From: Ottowia thiooxydans DSM 14619
GTDB taxonomy: Bacteria; Pseudomonadota; Gammaproteobacteria; Burkholderiales; Burkholderiaceae_C
Length of the DNA: 64,000 bases
Direction of reading: 5' to 3'
Assembly (NCBI RefSeq): GCF_000422885.1
Contig: NZ_KE383943.1
Location: forward strand, 1-64,000
Positions 39,685 through 49,383 of the stretch are shown one piece after another. Position numbers and translations under genes: made by a program. The notes beneath the pieces were generated by a model. It did not search any database. It had not been told where the DNA came from and was given only the letters and a program-made list of their open reading frames with translations. How positions within the stretch are numbered: position 1 is the first letter of the stretch; the number at the start of each line of letters is the position of its first letter.

Positions 39685-41480
39685 ACGCCAAGGAGTTGAG
39701 TGCAGCGCTGGCCAAAGAGGCCACTAACATCGCCGAATTCTTGCTCCCTCAGGGCAAGAGAGCCAGTCGGGAGTGGAAGATCGGGAGCGCAAACGGCGAA
39801 CCCGGCACGAGCCTATCGGTGTGTTTGTCCGGCGCCAAGGCTGGCGTGTGGAAAGACTTCGCCAAGGATGAGGGAGGAGATCTGCTGGATCTCTGGATGG
39901 CGGTTCGTGGATGCTCGCTGGTGGAAGCGATTGCCGAGGCCAAGCAGCGGCTGGGCATTCGCGATCACATGCCAGAACGAGAGCGCAAGGTCTATACACG
40001 GCCAGGCAAGCCCCAATGCCAAGCAGCCAAGGCTGGTGTGCTCGACTGGTTGAAGGGCCGTGGTCTGAACGCAGAAACCATTGCGGGATTCAAGATCGCG
40101 GAGCAGCTGCAGAGCGGTAAGACTTATGCCGTCTTTCCTTTTGTGCGAGACGGGGAGGTGGTCAACCTCAAATATCGCAACGTCGCAGAAAAGCGTGACA
40201 TGCGCCAGGAGAGGGATGCCGAACCGTGCCTTTTCGGGTGGCACCTGATCGATCCCAAGACCCGGCAGGTGGCTATCACCGAGGGCGAGATCGATGCCAT
40301 GAGCCTGCATCAGGTGGGCATCCCTGCGCTATCGGTCAATGCCGGCGCTGGCAATCACCAGTGGATCGAGAACGACTGGAGCCGACTGGAGCGCTTTGAC
40401 GACATCTTGGTGTTCTTCGATTGCGATGAGGCGGGAGAGAAAGGCGCACGAGAAGTCATTCAGCGGCTTGGTTCAGAACGTTGCCGCCGGGTGCGGTTCG
40501 AAAACGGTGTCAAGGATGCGAACGAATTCCTGATGAAGGGGGCTGAACGCTACGACTTCGACAGCTTGATCCAGCAAGCGCGCCCGCTCGATCCAGAAGA
40601 ATTGCGGTCGGCCGCGGACTTCATTCCTAGCGTCCTCTCCCTCTTTTACCCGGATCACGATGCTCCCCGAGATCCTGTGCTGCGCATTGACAAGGATCTG
40701 GATTGGTTTGAGTTTCGCCATGGGGAGGTCACCATTTGGACGGGAATCAACGGGCACGGAAAGAGCCTGCTGCTGTCCCAGGTACAGATCGGTCTGATGG
40801 CTCAGGGCGAGGTGTTCGTGGTGTTCTCGGGTGAAATGAAACCCGCCGTCCTGCTCAAGCGCGGCATCAAGCAAGCGACAGGCGTTGATCGTCCCACCAG
40901 AGCCTACATTCAGGCAGCCGGTGAATGGATGCGTGATCGCTACTGGATCTTCGACCTGGTAGGTTCTTCAAAGCTTGACCGGTTATTGGAAGTTTTCACC
41001 TACGCTCACAGGCGCTATGGCGCCACGCACTTTGTCATCGACAGCCTGATGATGACGGATGTCCCGGAGGATGGCCCTGGTTCGCTGACGCAGCAGAAAG
41101 AGGCCATGCGCAAGATCTGTGCTTTCGCGCGTGGCATGAATGTGCACGTCCATCTGGTCGCTCACCCACGTAAGGCGCGCGATGAGTCTCACGCCCCCAG
41201 CAAAATGGATGTCGCTGGCAGCAGCAAGCTCACAGACGGCGCAGACAACGTGTTCTCCGTCTGGCGTGCACAGAAGGACGATGCGAAGCCGGACGAGGGA
41301 GAGCCGGATGCCAAGCTGGAATTGCAAAAGCAACGCAACGGCGACATTCAAAACAAATCGATCAGCCTCTGGTTCGACCGAGCCAGCATGCAGTTTCGAA
41401 CGCAGCAGCGGGCCTATCCGCTTCGCTATGTCGAATTTCAAGGAGAGGTGGAGTATGTCCGCACTGCCGAAGCCAACTGA
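39681..41480 (+). CDS. Bifunctional primase-helicase (T7 gp4-like)
   Basis: 599 residues. TOPRIM primase part: EGEID at residues 201-205 and DCDE at 247-250 are the metal ligands. Helicase part: Walker A GINGHGKS at 355-362, Walker B around Asp454 (FVIDSL), then LVAHPRKARDE and the arginine-finger region. The N-terminal segment (GVWKDFAKDEGGDLLDLW) lacks the four zinc cysteines of T7 gp4, so primer-site recognition may differ. It unwinds DNA and makes primers at the fork, presumably loaded at the iterons just upstream. Confidence 0.92.
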   Translation: MNAKELSAALAKEATNIAEFLLPQGKRASREWKIGSANGEPGTSLSVCLSGAKAGVWKDFAKDEGGDLLDLWMAVRGCSLVEAIAEAKQRLGIRDHMPERERKVYTRPGKPQCQAAKAGVLDWLKGRGLNAETIAGFKIAEQLQSGKTYAVFPFVRDGEVVNLKYRNVAEKRDMRQERDAEPCLFGWHLIDPKTRQVAITEGEIDAMSLHQVGIPALSVNAGAGNHQWIENDWSRLERFDDILVFFDCDEAGEKGAREVIQRLGSERCRRVRFENGVKDANEFLMKGAERYDFDSLIQQARPLDPEELRSAADFIPSVLSLFYPDHDAPRDPVLRIDKDLDWFEFRHGEVTIWTGINGHGKSLLLSQVQIGLMAQGEVFVVFSGEMKPAVLLKRGIKQATGVDRPTRAYIQAAGEWMRDRYWIFDLVGSSKLDRLLEVFTYAHRRYGATHFVIDSLMMTDVPEDGPGSLTQQKEAMRKICAFARGMNVHVHLVAHPRKARDESHAPSKMDVAGSSKLTDGADNVFSVWRAQKDDAKPDEGEPDAKLELQKQRNGDIQNKSISLWFDRASMQFRTQQRAYPLRYVEFQGEVEYVRTAEAN

Positions 41481-41643
41481 ACCCATTCCTTCCGCGCGTG
41501 ACCTTGTCGTGGCTGCTATGCGTGCGAGTGATCGTTGGAGTGACAACGCGGCCGCACGCGAACAGATGCGCCAGGAGTGTCATGAAGTCCTTCCCCACCA
41601 CCGAGCCGAGTTGATCAAACACTTTGAGGACCAGTACCAATGA
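41455..41643 (+). CDS. 62-residue phage protein
   Basis: ATG 41455 with AGGAGAGG upstream, overlapping the end of the primase-helicase gene by 26 bp and the next gene by 4 bp. Begins MSALPKPTEPIPSARDLVVA, ends AELIKHFEDQYQ; helical and charged. Possibly an accessory replication protein by position; function not recognised. Confidence 0.65.
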   Translation: MSALPKPTEPIPSARDLVVAAMRASDRWSDNAAAREQMRQECHEVLPHHRAELIKHFEDQYQ

Positions 41644-42200
41644 GCTCTGCAATCACTTCCATGACCGATTCGCCTATAGCCGCACCGGCCGACGCCGAGT
41701 TGAGGGGAAAAAAATCTCCGACGGCGCTGGAGTACGAGCCACCGGCGCTGATAAAAAGGGCGACACCCGCCCAAGCCAAGGCAACGCGCCAGCTAATCTG
41801 GGAGGCTATCAACGACTTGTTCAACCAAGACCAGGTTGTCTCCAGGGAGGCGATTCGGGAGGCTACAGGCTTGACGATGTCCAAAGTCGACGACAACGTT
41901 TCCAGGCTGATTGAAGACGAGCAAATCCGCCGCGTAAAAAATGGCGTTTTCGTGCCCATTCCTCGCTATGACCCGCCTCGCCCGGTCTACGGCACGATGA
42001 CCACCGACGGCTTTTTCGTTCTGGAGATCGGAGATCAGGTCATTACGATGCAGCCGCGTGAGGCACGGCAGGCAGGAGCTTTACTGGCAGGCCAATTCGT
42101 CCAGTTCTCCAATATCCAGAGCGGCCACGACGCCAATTACCTGGTGAACGTTGTGTGGGAAGAACTGAAGCGGCTCAAGCGCGATCTGGGCGAAAGCTGA
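41640..42200 (+). CDS. Winged-helix phage protein
   Basis: 186 residues, ATGA overlap upstream. VVSREAIREATGLTMSKVDD and NVSRLIEDEQIRRVKNGVFV make a winged helix-turn-helix; the C-terminal half (YGTMTTDGFFVLEIGDQVIT) is a small beta domain. Last gene of the coupled early operon, so it may be the late-gene regulator. That is inference from position only. Confidence 0.7.
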   Translation: MSSAITSMTDSPIAAPADAELRGKKSPTALEYEPPALIKRATPAQAKATRQLIWEAINDLFNQDQVVSREAIREATGLTMSKVDDNVSRLIEDEQIRRVKNGVFVPIPRYDPPRPVYGTMTTDGFFVLEIGDQVITMQPREARQAGALLAGQFVQFSNIQSGHDANYLVNVVWEELKRLKRDLGES

Positions 42201-42333
42201 GGCCATCGCGAGGTGACGCCACCGGGCAACAGAAATAGTGGCAAGCGCGCGTTAGAAATGCGTGTTGGTCGAGGGGGCGATTTCTTGAACAAGAGAACAA
42301 TGGATGCAAGCCGGGTCGATTTAATATCGCCCT

Positions 42334-43548
42334 ATGCTCGAATCATTCATTTGCCAGAACTGCGTTGCAGACAAGTACCTCCGCGCGGAAATCATTTCGC
42401 GCGGAGACCCGGTACCCGATTGTCCCATCTGCAAAAGGGGGGGCGGTCTGGCGCTTTCTACTGATGATGAGCTTCTCGCGCGCATTGTGCGTGCTTTGAT
42501 TCGCCTTAACTTCTCTGAATGGGATTACAACACCCACTTGGGAGGGATGCAGCTGAGAAAACTGGTTTTCTCGAGCAAACTAATTTTTGACTATCCAGAG
42601 GACGCGGACGAATCAGCATTTGATGCGGCTTTCCAACAGATAGAGGGAATGGGCGGTTGGTACCCACAGTCTGATGAGGAAATTTCTCTCGGGGGCGGGT
42701 ACTGGGATGGTCGAGTCCTCTTTGGATTGCGCGCGGAGCGAGACCGGGCTGTTGAAAACCTGGTAAATGCTTCGCTTCAACGAAACTGGCATGAGATTGA
42801 ACCTGAGGCGCGACAGCTCATCCGCTCGTTAAAGAACGACATCACGCTAAAACTGAACGCTGGGCAAAAGTACTATCGTGGCCGTATTGGAGTCCACTCG
42901 CGCCTTAAAAAGGTCTTTTGCAACCCGTCCGAGTTTCCGTTTACCTACTTGCCTTACAGCGGAAAAGATATTGGCCACCCACCAATGCTGCACGCCTCAG
43001 AAGGTAGGTTTAATCGCACTCGCGTTTCGATCCTCTATCTTGCCTCCGATCGAGAAACCGCTGTCGCCGAGTTGCGACCGCATCCGGGCCACCTGATCTC
43101 CACTGCATCATTTCGACTAGAGCGAGACATGGTGGTTGCCAACTTCGGGGATTTAGACATTCGAAAATTTCTACATGACGACCGACTAAGAGAACTACGC
43201 ACCATCCTGTCTTTGGCGGACATCTTGAATGTTCCAGTACAGCCCGAGCATCGATTTCTATATGCGGCCACACAGCTGATCGCAGATGCGGTCCGTGCGG
43301 AGGGGTACAACGGCTTGATATTTAATAGTAGCGTGGCGTTTGGATTCAACCTCGTATGCTTCGATCCCAATGATTGCACCGTCATTGCGTCAAGCGAGGA
43401 GATACACGAGGTGCGATCGTTGGCCTATGAGCTTAGCGCTGTGCCAGCCTTGCAGCAGGATGAAGACGAATCCGATTACATAAAAGACGAAGACAGCCCA
43501 TTAGCAACTTTGCTGCATGGGGTCTCCCTACGCGCGGCACCTCGTTAG
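42334..43548 (+). CDS. RES-domain protein with N-terminal zinc ribbon
   Basis: 404 residues. A zinc ribbon (Cys7, Cys10, Cys30, Cys33) is followed by a helical HEPN/RES-type N-terminal domain, then the RES domain: YYRGR (180-184), GRFNRTRVSILYLASDRETA with Glu246 shortly after, and NSSVAFGFNL (Ser332/Ser333), the three motif positions. RES proteins are NAD-degrading toxins or ADP-ribosyl-fold enzymes. No Xre-type antitoxin gene is adjacent. TAATAT at 42322-42327 lies seven bases before the ATG and no ribosome site is present, so it may have its own promoter and a leaderless mRNA. Likely a moron gene with a defence role. Confidence 0.78.
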   Translation: MLESFICQNCVADKYLRAEIISRGDPVPDCPICKRGGGLALSTDDELLARIVRALIRLNFSEWDYNTHLGGMQLRKLVFSSKLIFDYPEDADESAFDAAFQQIEGMGGWYPQSDEEISLGGGYWDGRVLFGLRAERDRAVENLVNASLQRNWHEIEPEARQLIRSLKNDITLKLNAGQKYYRGRIGVHSRLKKVFCNPSEFPFTYLPYSGKDIGHPPMLHASEGRFNRTRVSILYLASDRETAVAELRPHPGHLISTASFRLERDMVVANFGDLDIRKFLHDDRLRELRTILSLADILNVPVQPEHRFLYAATQLIADAVRAEGYNGLIFNSSVAFGFNLVCFDPNDCTVIASSEEIHEVRSLAYELSAVPALQQDEDESDYIKDEDSPLATLLHGVSLRAAPR

Positions 43549-43628
43549 TGCAACCGCCCATCCGTATGACAGCATCGAGGGGCTGTGTTGCGGTGACATG
43601 TAGCAATGGGTTGAACATCCCCCCGTAG

Positions 43629-43881
43629 GGTTTCCATGGTTTCCAAGTTTCCGGAACCATCCGGTCCGTGGAAACCAAACCTGTCGCCAGTGATTCCGTT
43701 CCCGACGAACTGGAAACCTCGCCGTCCAAAGTGGATTGGGCGACGATCGAGCACGCCTACACAACCACTACTGAATCAGCGCGGGAGATTGCACGCGCCC
43801 ACGGAGTAACGCACTCCGCAGTCGCCAAGAGAGCGAAGAAGGGTAAATGGAACCGGCCGGAGAAGGAGAAGCCGGTTTCCA
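43629..43881. repeat. GGTTTCCA cluster at terminase start (possible packaging site)
   Basis: GGTTTCCA occurs at 43629-43636, 43638-43645 and 43874-43881 on the plus strand and at 43669-43676 and 43711-43718 on the minus strand; GTTTCC at 43647 is a partial copy. Five 8-mers within 253 bp is far above chance. They straddle the GTG start of the small terminase gene, where headful phages often keep their pac site. Confidence 0.55.
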
Positions 43882-44477
43882 GAGAGATCGAGAAGCTGGA
43901 ACCACGGCAACAGAAATTCGTTCAGCAATACCTCCAAGAACCAAACGCAACCAAGGCTGCGATCAAGGCTGGATACAGCTCCAAATGCGCCGGTGAGATA
44001 GGTAGCGAGAACCTCAAGAAACCTCACATCAAGGAAGCCATCGAGGCCGAGCGGGACAAGACTGCTCGGAAACTCAATCTCAGCCGCGAGCGCGTCATGG
44101 CCGAGTACACCAAGCTTGCGTTCTTCGACATGCGCCAGGCCTATCACGAAGGCGGTGAACTGAAGCTCCCTCACGAGCTGGACGAAGATACTGCCGCCGC
44201 CATCGTGGGTTTTGAGACGGTTGAAGAGAAGAGTCACGGCCAGAAAGCGCTGCCGCTCGCCGTTCGCAAGGTTCGTTGGACCGATAAATTGGGCGCGCTT
44301 AACTCAATCATGAAGGCCCAGGGGTGGAATAAAGACGTTGGCACCTCCGAGAACCCATTGGTGATCCGCAACTTCACTGCGACTGAGCGCGCTGTGCGCA
44401 TGTCTCGAGCGTTGCAGAGTAATCCCGAACTGATGGCGGCCTTGATGGTTATTGCCAGTCCGAAGGCGGTCGAATGA
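43668..44477 (+). CDS. Terminase small subunit
   Basis: 269 residues from GTG 43668. N-terminal helix-turn-helix (SAREIARAHGVTHSAVAKRA), then the Terminase_2 core: LEPRQQKFVQQYLQEPNATK, AAIKAGYSSKCAGEIGSENL, KKPHIKEAIEAERDK. It recognises the packaging site on concatemeric DNA and recruits the large subunit. The start lies in the GGTTTCCA cluster, which may be its target. Overlaps the large terminase gene by 4 bp. No better start than GTG is available in frame. Confidence 0.9.
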   Translation: METKPVASDSVPDELETSPSKVDWATIEHAYTTTTESAREIARAHGVTHSAVAKRAKKGKWNRPEKEKPVSREIEKLEPRQQKFVQQYLQEPNATKAAIKAGYSSKCAGEIGSENLKKPHIKEAIEAERDKTARKLNLSRERVMAEYTKLAFFDMRQAYHEGGELKLPHELDEDTAAAIVGFETVEEKSHGQKALPLAVRKVRWTDKLGALNSIMKAQGWNKDVGTSENPLVIRNFTATERAVRMSRALQSNPELMAALMVIASPKAVE

Positions 44478-46057
44478 TGCGCGCCCCGCCATCGGTTGCT
44501 GAACTCCTTGAGCGCATGCAGGCCATGCCGCCGGAGCAGGCTGCAGCCATCGACGCCTTGCTCTCGGATATTGACCCAGTCATATGGGTGCCCCAAGATG
44601 GGCCCCAGCGTCAAGCCTACGAGTCCGAAGCAGACATCCTGTTCTACGGTGGTGCGGCTGGCGGTGGGAAAACAGAGATTCTCCTTGGACTGTCCTTAAC
44701 TGCCCAGGAGCGCAGCATCATCTTTCGCCGGGAAGCTGTCCAGCTCATCGGCTTGGAAGAGCGCATGACCGAGATCCTCGGCTCGCGGAACGGATACAAC
44801 GGTCAGGATCATGTCTGGCGTTTGCCGGGCAAGCGCGTATTGGAACTAGGGAGCGTGAAAGAGCCTGGCGACTGGACCAAGTACCAGGGCCGGCCGCACG
44901 ACTTCAAGGGCTTCGATGAGGTTTGCCACTTCACGGAAGGTCAGTTTCGCGCCCTGATCGGCTGGATGCGCACCGATAACCCCGATGTGCGCCAGCGCGT
45001 GGTGTGTGCCGGCAATCCTCCCACGGATGCCACTGGTGAATGGGTGAAGCGGTACTGGGCACCTTGGCTCGACCCCCATCACCCGAATCCGGCCAAGTCC
45101 GGAGAGCTACGCTGGTTCGTCACGAACGAAAAGGGCGACGATCAGGAAGTGCCAGGGCCTGATCCCGTCATGGTGGGCAGCGAGCTTATGCAGCCCAAGA
45201 GTCGTACCTTCATTCCTTCGCGAGTGGATGACAACCTTTTCCTCATGTCCACCGGCTACAAGGCGCAGCTTCAGACCCTGCCAGAGCCATTGCGTTCGCA
45301 GATGCTGCGTGGCGACTTCAATGCCGGCGTGTCAGATCCCGTGTGGCAGCTCATTCCCACCGAGTGGGTGAAGGCTGCGCAGGCGCGTTGGAAGGAGCCA
45401 GAGAAGAAACCGCAGATGACTGCGATCGGCTTCGACCCATCGCGCGGTGGTCGTGACAAGTCCTCGGCAGCACGCAGGCATGGCAACTGGTTCGACAAAC
45501 TGATGACGGCACCAGGCGTGATTACCAAGGACGGGCCAACCGCCGCGGGCTTCGTGACGCCATTGGTGCGTGACGGTGCTCCTATCGCGGTCGACAGTAT
45601 CGGTATCGGTTCCAGCGCCTTGGACTTCCTCGTCGGCCTGGGTCTGAATGTGCACCCCGTGGTGGGTTCAGAAGCCAGCAGCCTGATGGACAAGGCCGGG
45701 CAGCTCCATTTCCGCAACAAGCGGGCCGAGATGTACTGGCGGCTGCGTGAAGCACTCGATCCAACTCACACCGATCCGATCGCGCTCCCTCCTGACACCG
45801 AGCTGCTGGGAGACCTGACAGCACCTCGATACAAGGTCGTGACGATGGGCAAGGGCGCCGCGATCCAGATCAACAGCAAGGACGAGATCCGCGAGATTCT
45901 CGGCCGTAGCCCGGACAAGGGCGACAGCGTGGCCATGACGTTCGTGGCGGACCTTCCGACTCCTCGTGCTAAGCCGCGTAAGCGCAGCTTGCAGGATCGG
46001 CTATCACAGCTTTCCTCTCCCCGTGGCGGTGGCCACTGGGATCAATCCACCGCATGA
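44474..46057 (+). CDS. Terminase large subunit
   Basis: 527 residues. Walker A GGAAGGGKT at 59-67, Walker B FDE at 147-149, and the RNase-H-type nuclease motif GFDPSRGGRDKS starting at Gly319 with Asp321. These are the ATPase motor and the DNA-cutting domain that fill the prohead. ATGA overlaps at both ends join it to the small subunit and portal genes. Confidence 0.95.
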   Translation: MMRAPPSVAELLERMQAMPPEQAAAIDALLSDIDPVIWVPQDGPQRQAYESEADILFYGGAAGGGKTEILLGLSLTAQERSIIFRREAVQLIGLEERMTEILGSRNGYNGQDHVWRLPGKRVLELGSVKEPGDWTKYQGRPHDFKGFDEVCHFTEGQFRALIGWMRTDNPDVRQRVVCAGNPPTDATGEWVKRYWAPWLDPHHPNPAKSGELRWFVTNEKGDDQEVPGPDPVMVGSELMQPKSRTFIPSRVDDNLFLMSTGYKAQLQTLPEPLRSQMLRGDFNAGVSDPVWQLIPTEWVKAAQARWKEPEKKPQMTAIGFDPSRGGRDKSSAARRHGNWFDKLMTAPGVITKDGPTAAGFVTPLVRDGAPIAVDSIGIGSSALDFLVGLGLNVHPVVGSEASSLMDKAGQLHFRNKRAEMYWRLREALDPTHTDPIALPPDTELLGDLTAPRYKVVTMGKGAAIQINSKDEIREILGRSPDKGDSVAMTFVADLPTPRAKPRKRSLQDRLSQLSSPRGGGHWDQSTA

Positions 46058-48165
46058 TCATGACCAGTACCGCACTTCTTACCATAGGCGACGAGCCCGC
46101 GCGCGACAACTGGGCACGCTACCAGTACGCTAAGGATCGAGGTCACCTGGACTATTTGCCTCACGCCGCTCGTTGTGAGGACATGTACATGGGTGGTGGC
46201 CGTCAATGGACGCCTGAGGCCAAGAGTGTGATGCAGCAGGAGCGCAGGCCCTGCTATGAGTTCAACGAGATCAAGCCGAGCATCAACGCAGCCATTGGCT
46301 ACCAGATCCACAACCGCATGGACATCGCGTTCAAGCCGCGCGGCGGCGATGCTGATCTGAACCGGGCCACGATTCTCTCCAAGGTGGCCATGCAGGTGGT
46401 GGACATGTGCAACCTGCATTGGCACGAGACGCAAGTATTCAGCGATGGCGTGATCCAGCAGCGCGGTTACTACGACGTGCGGGTGAGCTTCGATAACAAC
46501 ATCAAGGGCGAGATCGTGGTGAGCGACCTCGATCCGATGGACGTGATCCCTGATCCAGACGCCAAGAGCTACGACCCGGACGACTGGGGCGATGTGCTAA
46601 TTACCCGCTGGCTGACTCCCGATGAGATTGCCCAGCTCTATGGTCAAAAGGCGCGCAAGAAGGCTGAGGAGAGCAACGATGCGGGCGTGGACTTCGGCGA
46701 ACTAGACGACGAGGAGGCACGCAGTAAGTTTGCCAGCCGCGACAACATTGGCGCCTTCGACGCTTGTGTCACCAAGGAAGATGGCCTGCAGCGCTATCGG
46801 ATCATCGATCGCCAGCGCTTCGTTTACGAGCTGACACCTTGCATTGTGTGGCCGACGACTGGCGACGTGCGCACTGAGTCAGCGCTAGCGTCGGACTCCA
46901 TAGACGACGCGATCGCCCAGGGTGCGGTACGAGCCAAGCGCATGCGACGCAGGGTGAAATGGACGGTAACCACCCTCACCGCCACGCTGTTCGACGACTA
47001 CAGTCCCTACGAGCACTTCACCGTGGTGCCGTACTTTGCTTACTTCCGTCGTGGCAAGACAGGCGGGATGGTTGATGACGCCATTGGCCCACAGGAAGCG
47101 CTGAACAAGGCTGTGAGCCAGTACGTTCATGTGGTCAACACGGCTGCTAATAGCGGCTGGATCGTGGAAGAGGACTCCCTCACCAACATGACGGTGGACG
47201 AGTTGGAGCGGGTGGGCGCACGCACTGGGCTGGTGATTGAGTTCAAGAAGGGCAGCGCGGCACCTCAGAAGATCCAACCCAACCAAGTGCCCACCGGCGT
47301 GGACCGGATCATCGATCGAGCGGACAAGGCCCTGAAGGATGTGACGGTCCCAGAGGCTATGCGCGGGCAGCAAGGCCCAGAAGTCTCAGGCATTGCCATC
47401 CAGGCCAAGCAGTTCGCCAGCCAGCAGCAACTGGCTGTTCCTTTGGACAACTTGGCCTACACGCGTCGTCTGTTGGCCAAGCGCGTCCTCAAGCTGATCC
47501 AGACCTACTACGACAGCCACCGCATCTTCCGTATCACTGAGACGGATCCTATGACGGGCAAGCAGGTGGAGGACACCTTGGAGATCAACAAGTTCGATCC
47601 AGCCACCGGAAGCTACGTCAACGACGTCACGATCGGAACCTATGACGTGGTGATTTCTGAGCAGCCCATGCAGGTCACCTTCCAGAACAGTCAGTTCCAG
47701 CAAGCGCTAGAAATGCGCAAGTCGGGCATCAGCATTCCTGACCAGCAGGTTATCCGTTACTCCAACCTGGCGGACAAGCACGAGATTCTGGCCAGCATGC
47801 AGGGCAACCAGCCACCTGCAGACCCGACGCTCGATGCACGCGTAAGACTGATTGACGCCCAGGCACGCAAGACAGACGCGCAGGCCACTGACGTGGTCGT
47901 GAAAACCCAGTACAGCGCAGCGCAGACCGCCCAGGTGCTGCAGCTCACACCCGGCACTGCACCGATCGCCGATGGACTGTTGCGATCTGCTGGCGCGGTG
48001 GACCACGACGCCGCGCCCATCGTGCCCCAGCCGTCAGGAAATGCGTCGGCTTTGGATATGCCCCAAAACACCGATCCGCTGACCCCGGCTAGTCCGGCCC
48101 AGGGTCAAGCGATCGGAATTGAAACCCCCGGGCCCGATGGTGTCCGGGATACCACCCCACTTTGA
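46054..48165 (+). CDS. Portal protein (P22-type)
   Basis: 703 residues, the length of P22-like portals. The start RYQYAKDRGHLDYLPHAARC, ERRPCYEFNEIKPSINAAIG and DLDPMDVIPDPDAKSYDPDD follow that family; the C-terminal barrel and tail region is helical and Gln/Ala-rich. Twelve copies form the ring through which DNA enters and leaves, connected to the adaptor protein encoded at 51562. Overlaps the large terminase by 4 bp. Confidence 0.9.
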   Translation: MIMTSTALLTIGDEPARDNWARYQYAKDRGHLDYLPHAARCEDMYMGGGRQWTPEAKSVMQQERRPCYEFNEIKPSINAAIGYQIHNRMDIAFKPRGGDADLNRATILSKVAMQVVDMCNLHWHETQVFSDGVIQQRGYYDVRVSFDNNIKGEIVVSDLDPMDVIPDPDAKSYDPDDWGDVLITRWLTPDEIAQLYGQKARKKAEESNDAGVDFGELDDEEARSKFASRDNIGAFDACVTKEDGLQRYRIIDRQRFVYELTPCIVWPTTGDVRTESALASDSIDDAIAQGAVRAKRMRRRVKWTVTTLTATLFDDYSPYEHFTVVPYFAYFRRGKTGGMVDDAIGPQEALNKAVSQYVHVVNTAANSGWIVEEDSLTNMTVDELERVGARTGLVIEFKKGSAAPQKIQPNQVPTGVDRIIDRADKALKDVTVPEAMRGQQGPEVSGIAIQAKQFASQQQLAVPLDNLAYTRRLLAKRVLKLIQTYYDSHRIFRITETDPMTGKQVEDTLEINKFDPATGSYVNDVTIGTYDVVISEQPMQVTFQNSQFQQALEMRKSGISIPDQQVIRYSNLADKHEILASMQGNQPPADPTLDARVRLIDAQARKTDAQATDVVVKTQYSAAQTAQVLQLTPGTAPIADGLLRSAGAVDHDAAPIVPQPSGNASALDMPQNTDPLTPASPAQGQAIGIETPGPDGVRDTTPL

Positions 48166-48175
48166 AGAGGACGAC

Positions 48176-48352
48176 ATGACCAAGACCAATGGCATCGGAA
48201 TGGACAAGGACTGGCAGGCCGAGAGCGACATGCGCGCCCTGGCTGCAGCAGAGGAAATCCGCAAGGACCCCAAGCGCCTGAAGGCGGCGTTGGCCAAGGC
48301 GAAAGAAAAGATCAGCGAGTTGCAGAAGCTGCAGCCGACAGACAAGAAGTAA
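48176..48352 (+). CDS. 58-residue phage protein
   Basis: ATG 48176 preceded by GAAGAGG; 10 bp after the portal stop. MTKTNGIGMDKDWQAESDMR, then a Lys/Ala/Glu-rich helix (KRLKAALAKAKEKISELQKL). It is strongly helical and probably a coiled coil. Its place between portal and scaffold candidate suggests a minor assembly factor. Function not recognised. Confidence 0.7.
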   Translation: MTKTNGIGMDKDWQAESDMRALAAAEEIRKDPKRLKAALAKAKEKISELQKLQPTDKK

Positions 48353-48384
48353 CTACACCTTAGACCACTAAAGGAAGCAACACT

Positions 48385-49383
48385 ATGAACCCCCTGCTCA
48401 AGAACTTACTGGCTCGATACATGGCGCCCGCGGGCGATGACGGCGCCGATACCGGCGGCACCAACACCGGCGACAGCGATGCGGTGGTTCTGGACGACGA
48501 TGATTTGTACATGGCTCGTTCTGAGGAAGAGCGCCGCCGCCTGCGTGGAGACACCGCTACAGATGAACCCAACGCTGATACGCTTGCGGCGCTGGTGGCC
48601 TCTGGCGATCAATCTGCCCAGCAGGTAGGGCAGGCGCCTGACGGTGGCGGCGTCGAACCGGATGACGCAACCGGAGAGAGAAGCGGTGGAGGGATACCTC
48701 GGGCGCGCTTCAACGAGGTCAACGATCGACGCAAGGCCCTGGAAGCCCAGGTTGAGGAACTGCAAGCTCAGCTTGCCGCAGGAAATTCCGGAACAACTCC
48801 TTCGTCTGTCGCTCAGACTTCGAGAATTGGCCTTCAGGAGGCGGAGGAGCAGTACGCACAACTCATGCTGGATGGCGATGCCAAGGCTGCGGCCGCTCTG
48901 CGCATGCAGATCAATGCTGCCGTCGAGCAAGAGACCTTTGAGCGCTTCAGGGCTGCTAACGCTGGCGAACGAGAGCAGGCCAAGGCGCAGGCTACCGTTG
49001 AGCAGTTGCTCGGTGAGTTCCCCTGGTTGGACGAGCCCGAAGGCGCAGAGGCTATGGAGTTGATAGAAGCTTCGGTGACTCTGAAGATGGGCCGGGGCGC
49101 GTCCCGAGCCCAAGCAATTTCCGAAGCCGTGATGTCCATTGCCCCTCGCTTCGCACCAGGGTATCCCCTGTCTAGGGTTCGCCAGGACACCCCAGTATCT
49201 GGTGATATACGGGCTGCGCGTGCCAATGAACGCGGCGCGGCGCACTCCCTGCTGCAGCCAGCACTTCCTCAGGCGGGCATGGGCAATAGGGCCACGCCTG
49301 TGAGAGTGGATACCTCGAAGCTCAGCGACGAGGAGTACATGGCCCTTCCAGAGGCAGAGCGCAAGAAAGCGCGCGGCGACTGA
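48385..49383 (+). CDS. Scaffolding protein candidate
   Basis: 332 residues, AAAGGAAG nine bases before the ATG. Acidic, disordered N-terminus (DSDAVVLDDDDLYMARSEEE), a central coiled coil (FNEVNDRRKALEAQVEELQA), and a C-terminal part with helical and basic segments ending YMALPEAERKKARGD. This composition and the position between portal and major capsid genes are those of scaffolding proteins, which shape the prohead and then leave. No sequence motif proves it. Confidence 0.7.
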   Translation: MNPLLKNLLARYMAPAGDDGADTGGTNTGDSDAVVLDDDDLYMARSEEERRRLRGDTATDEPNADTLAALVASGDQSAQQVGQAPDGGGVEPDDATGERSGGGIPRARFNEVNDRRKALEAQVEELQAQLAAGNSGTTPSSVAQTSRIGLQEAEEQYAQLMLDGDAKAAAALRMQINAAVEQETFERFRAANAGEREQAKAQATVEQLLGEFPWLDEPEGAEAMELIEASVTLKMGRGASRAQAISEAVMSIAPRFAPGYPLSRVRQDTPVSGDIRAARANERGAAHSLLQPALPQAGMGNRATPVRVDTSKLSDEEYMALPEAERKKARGD

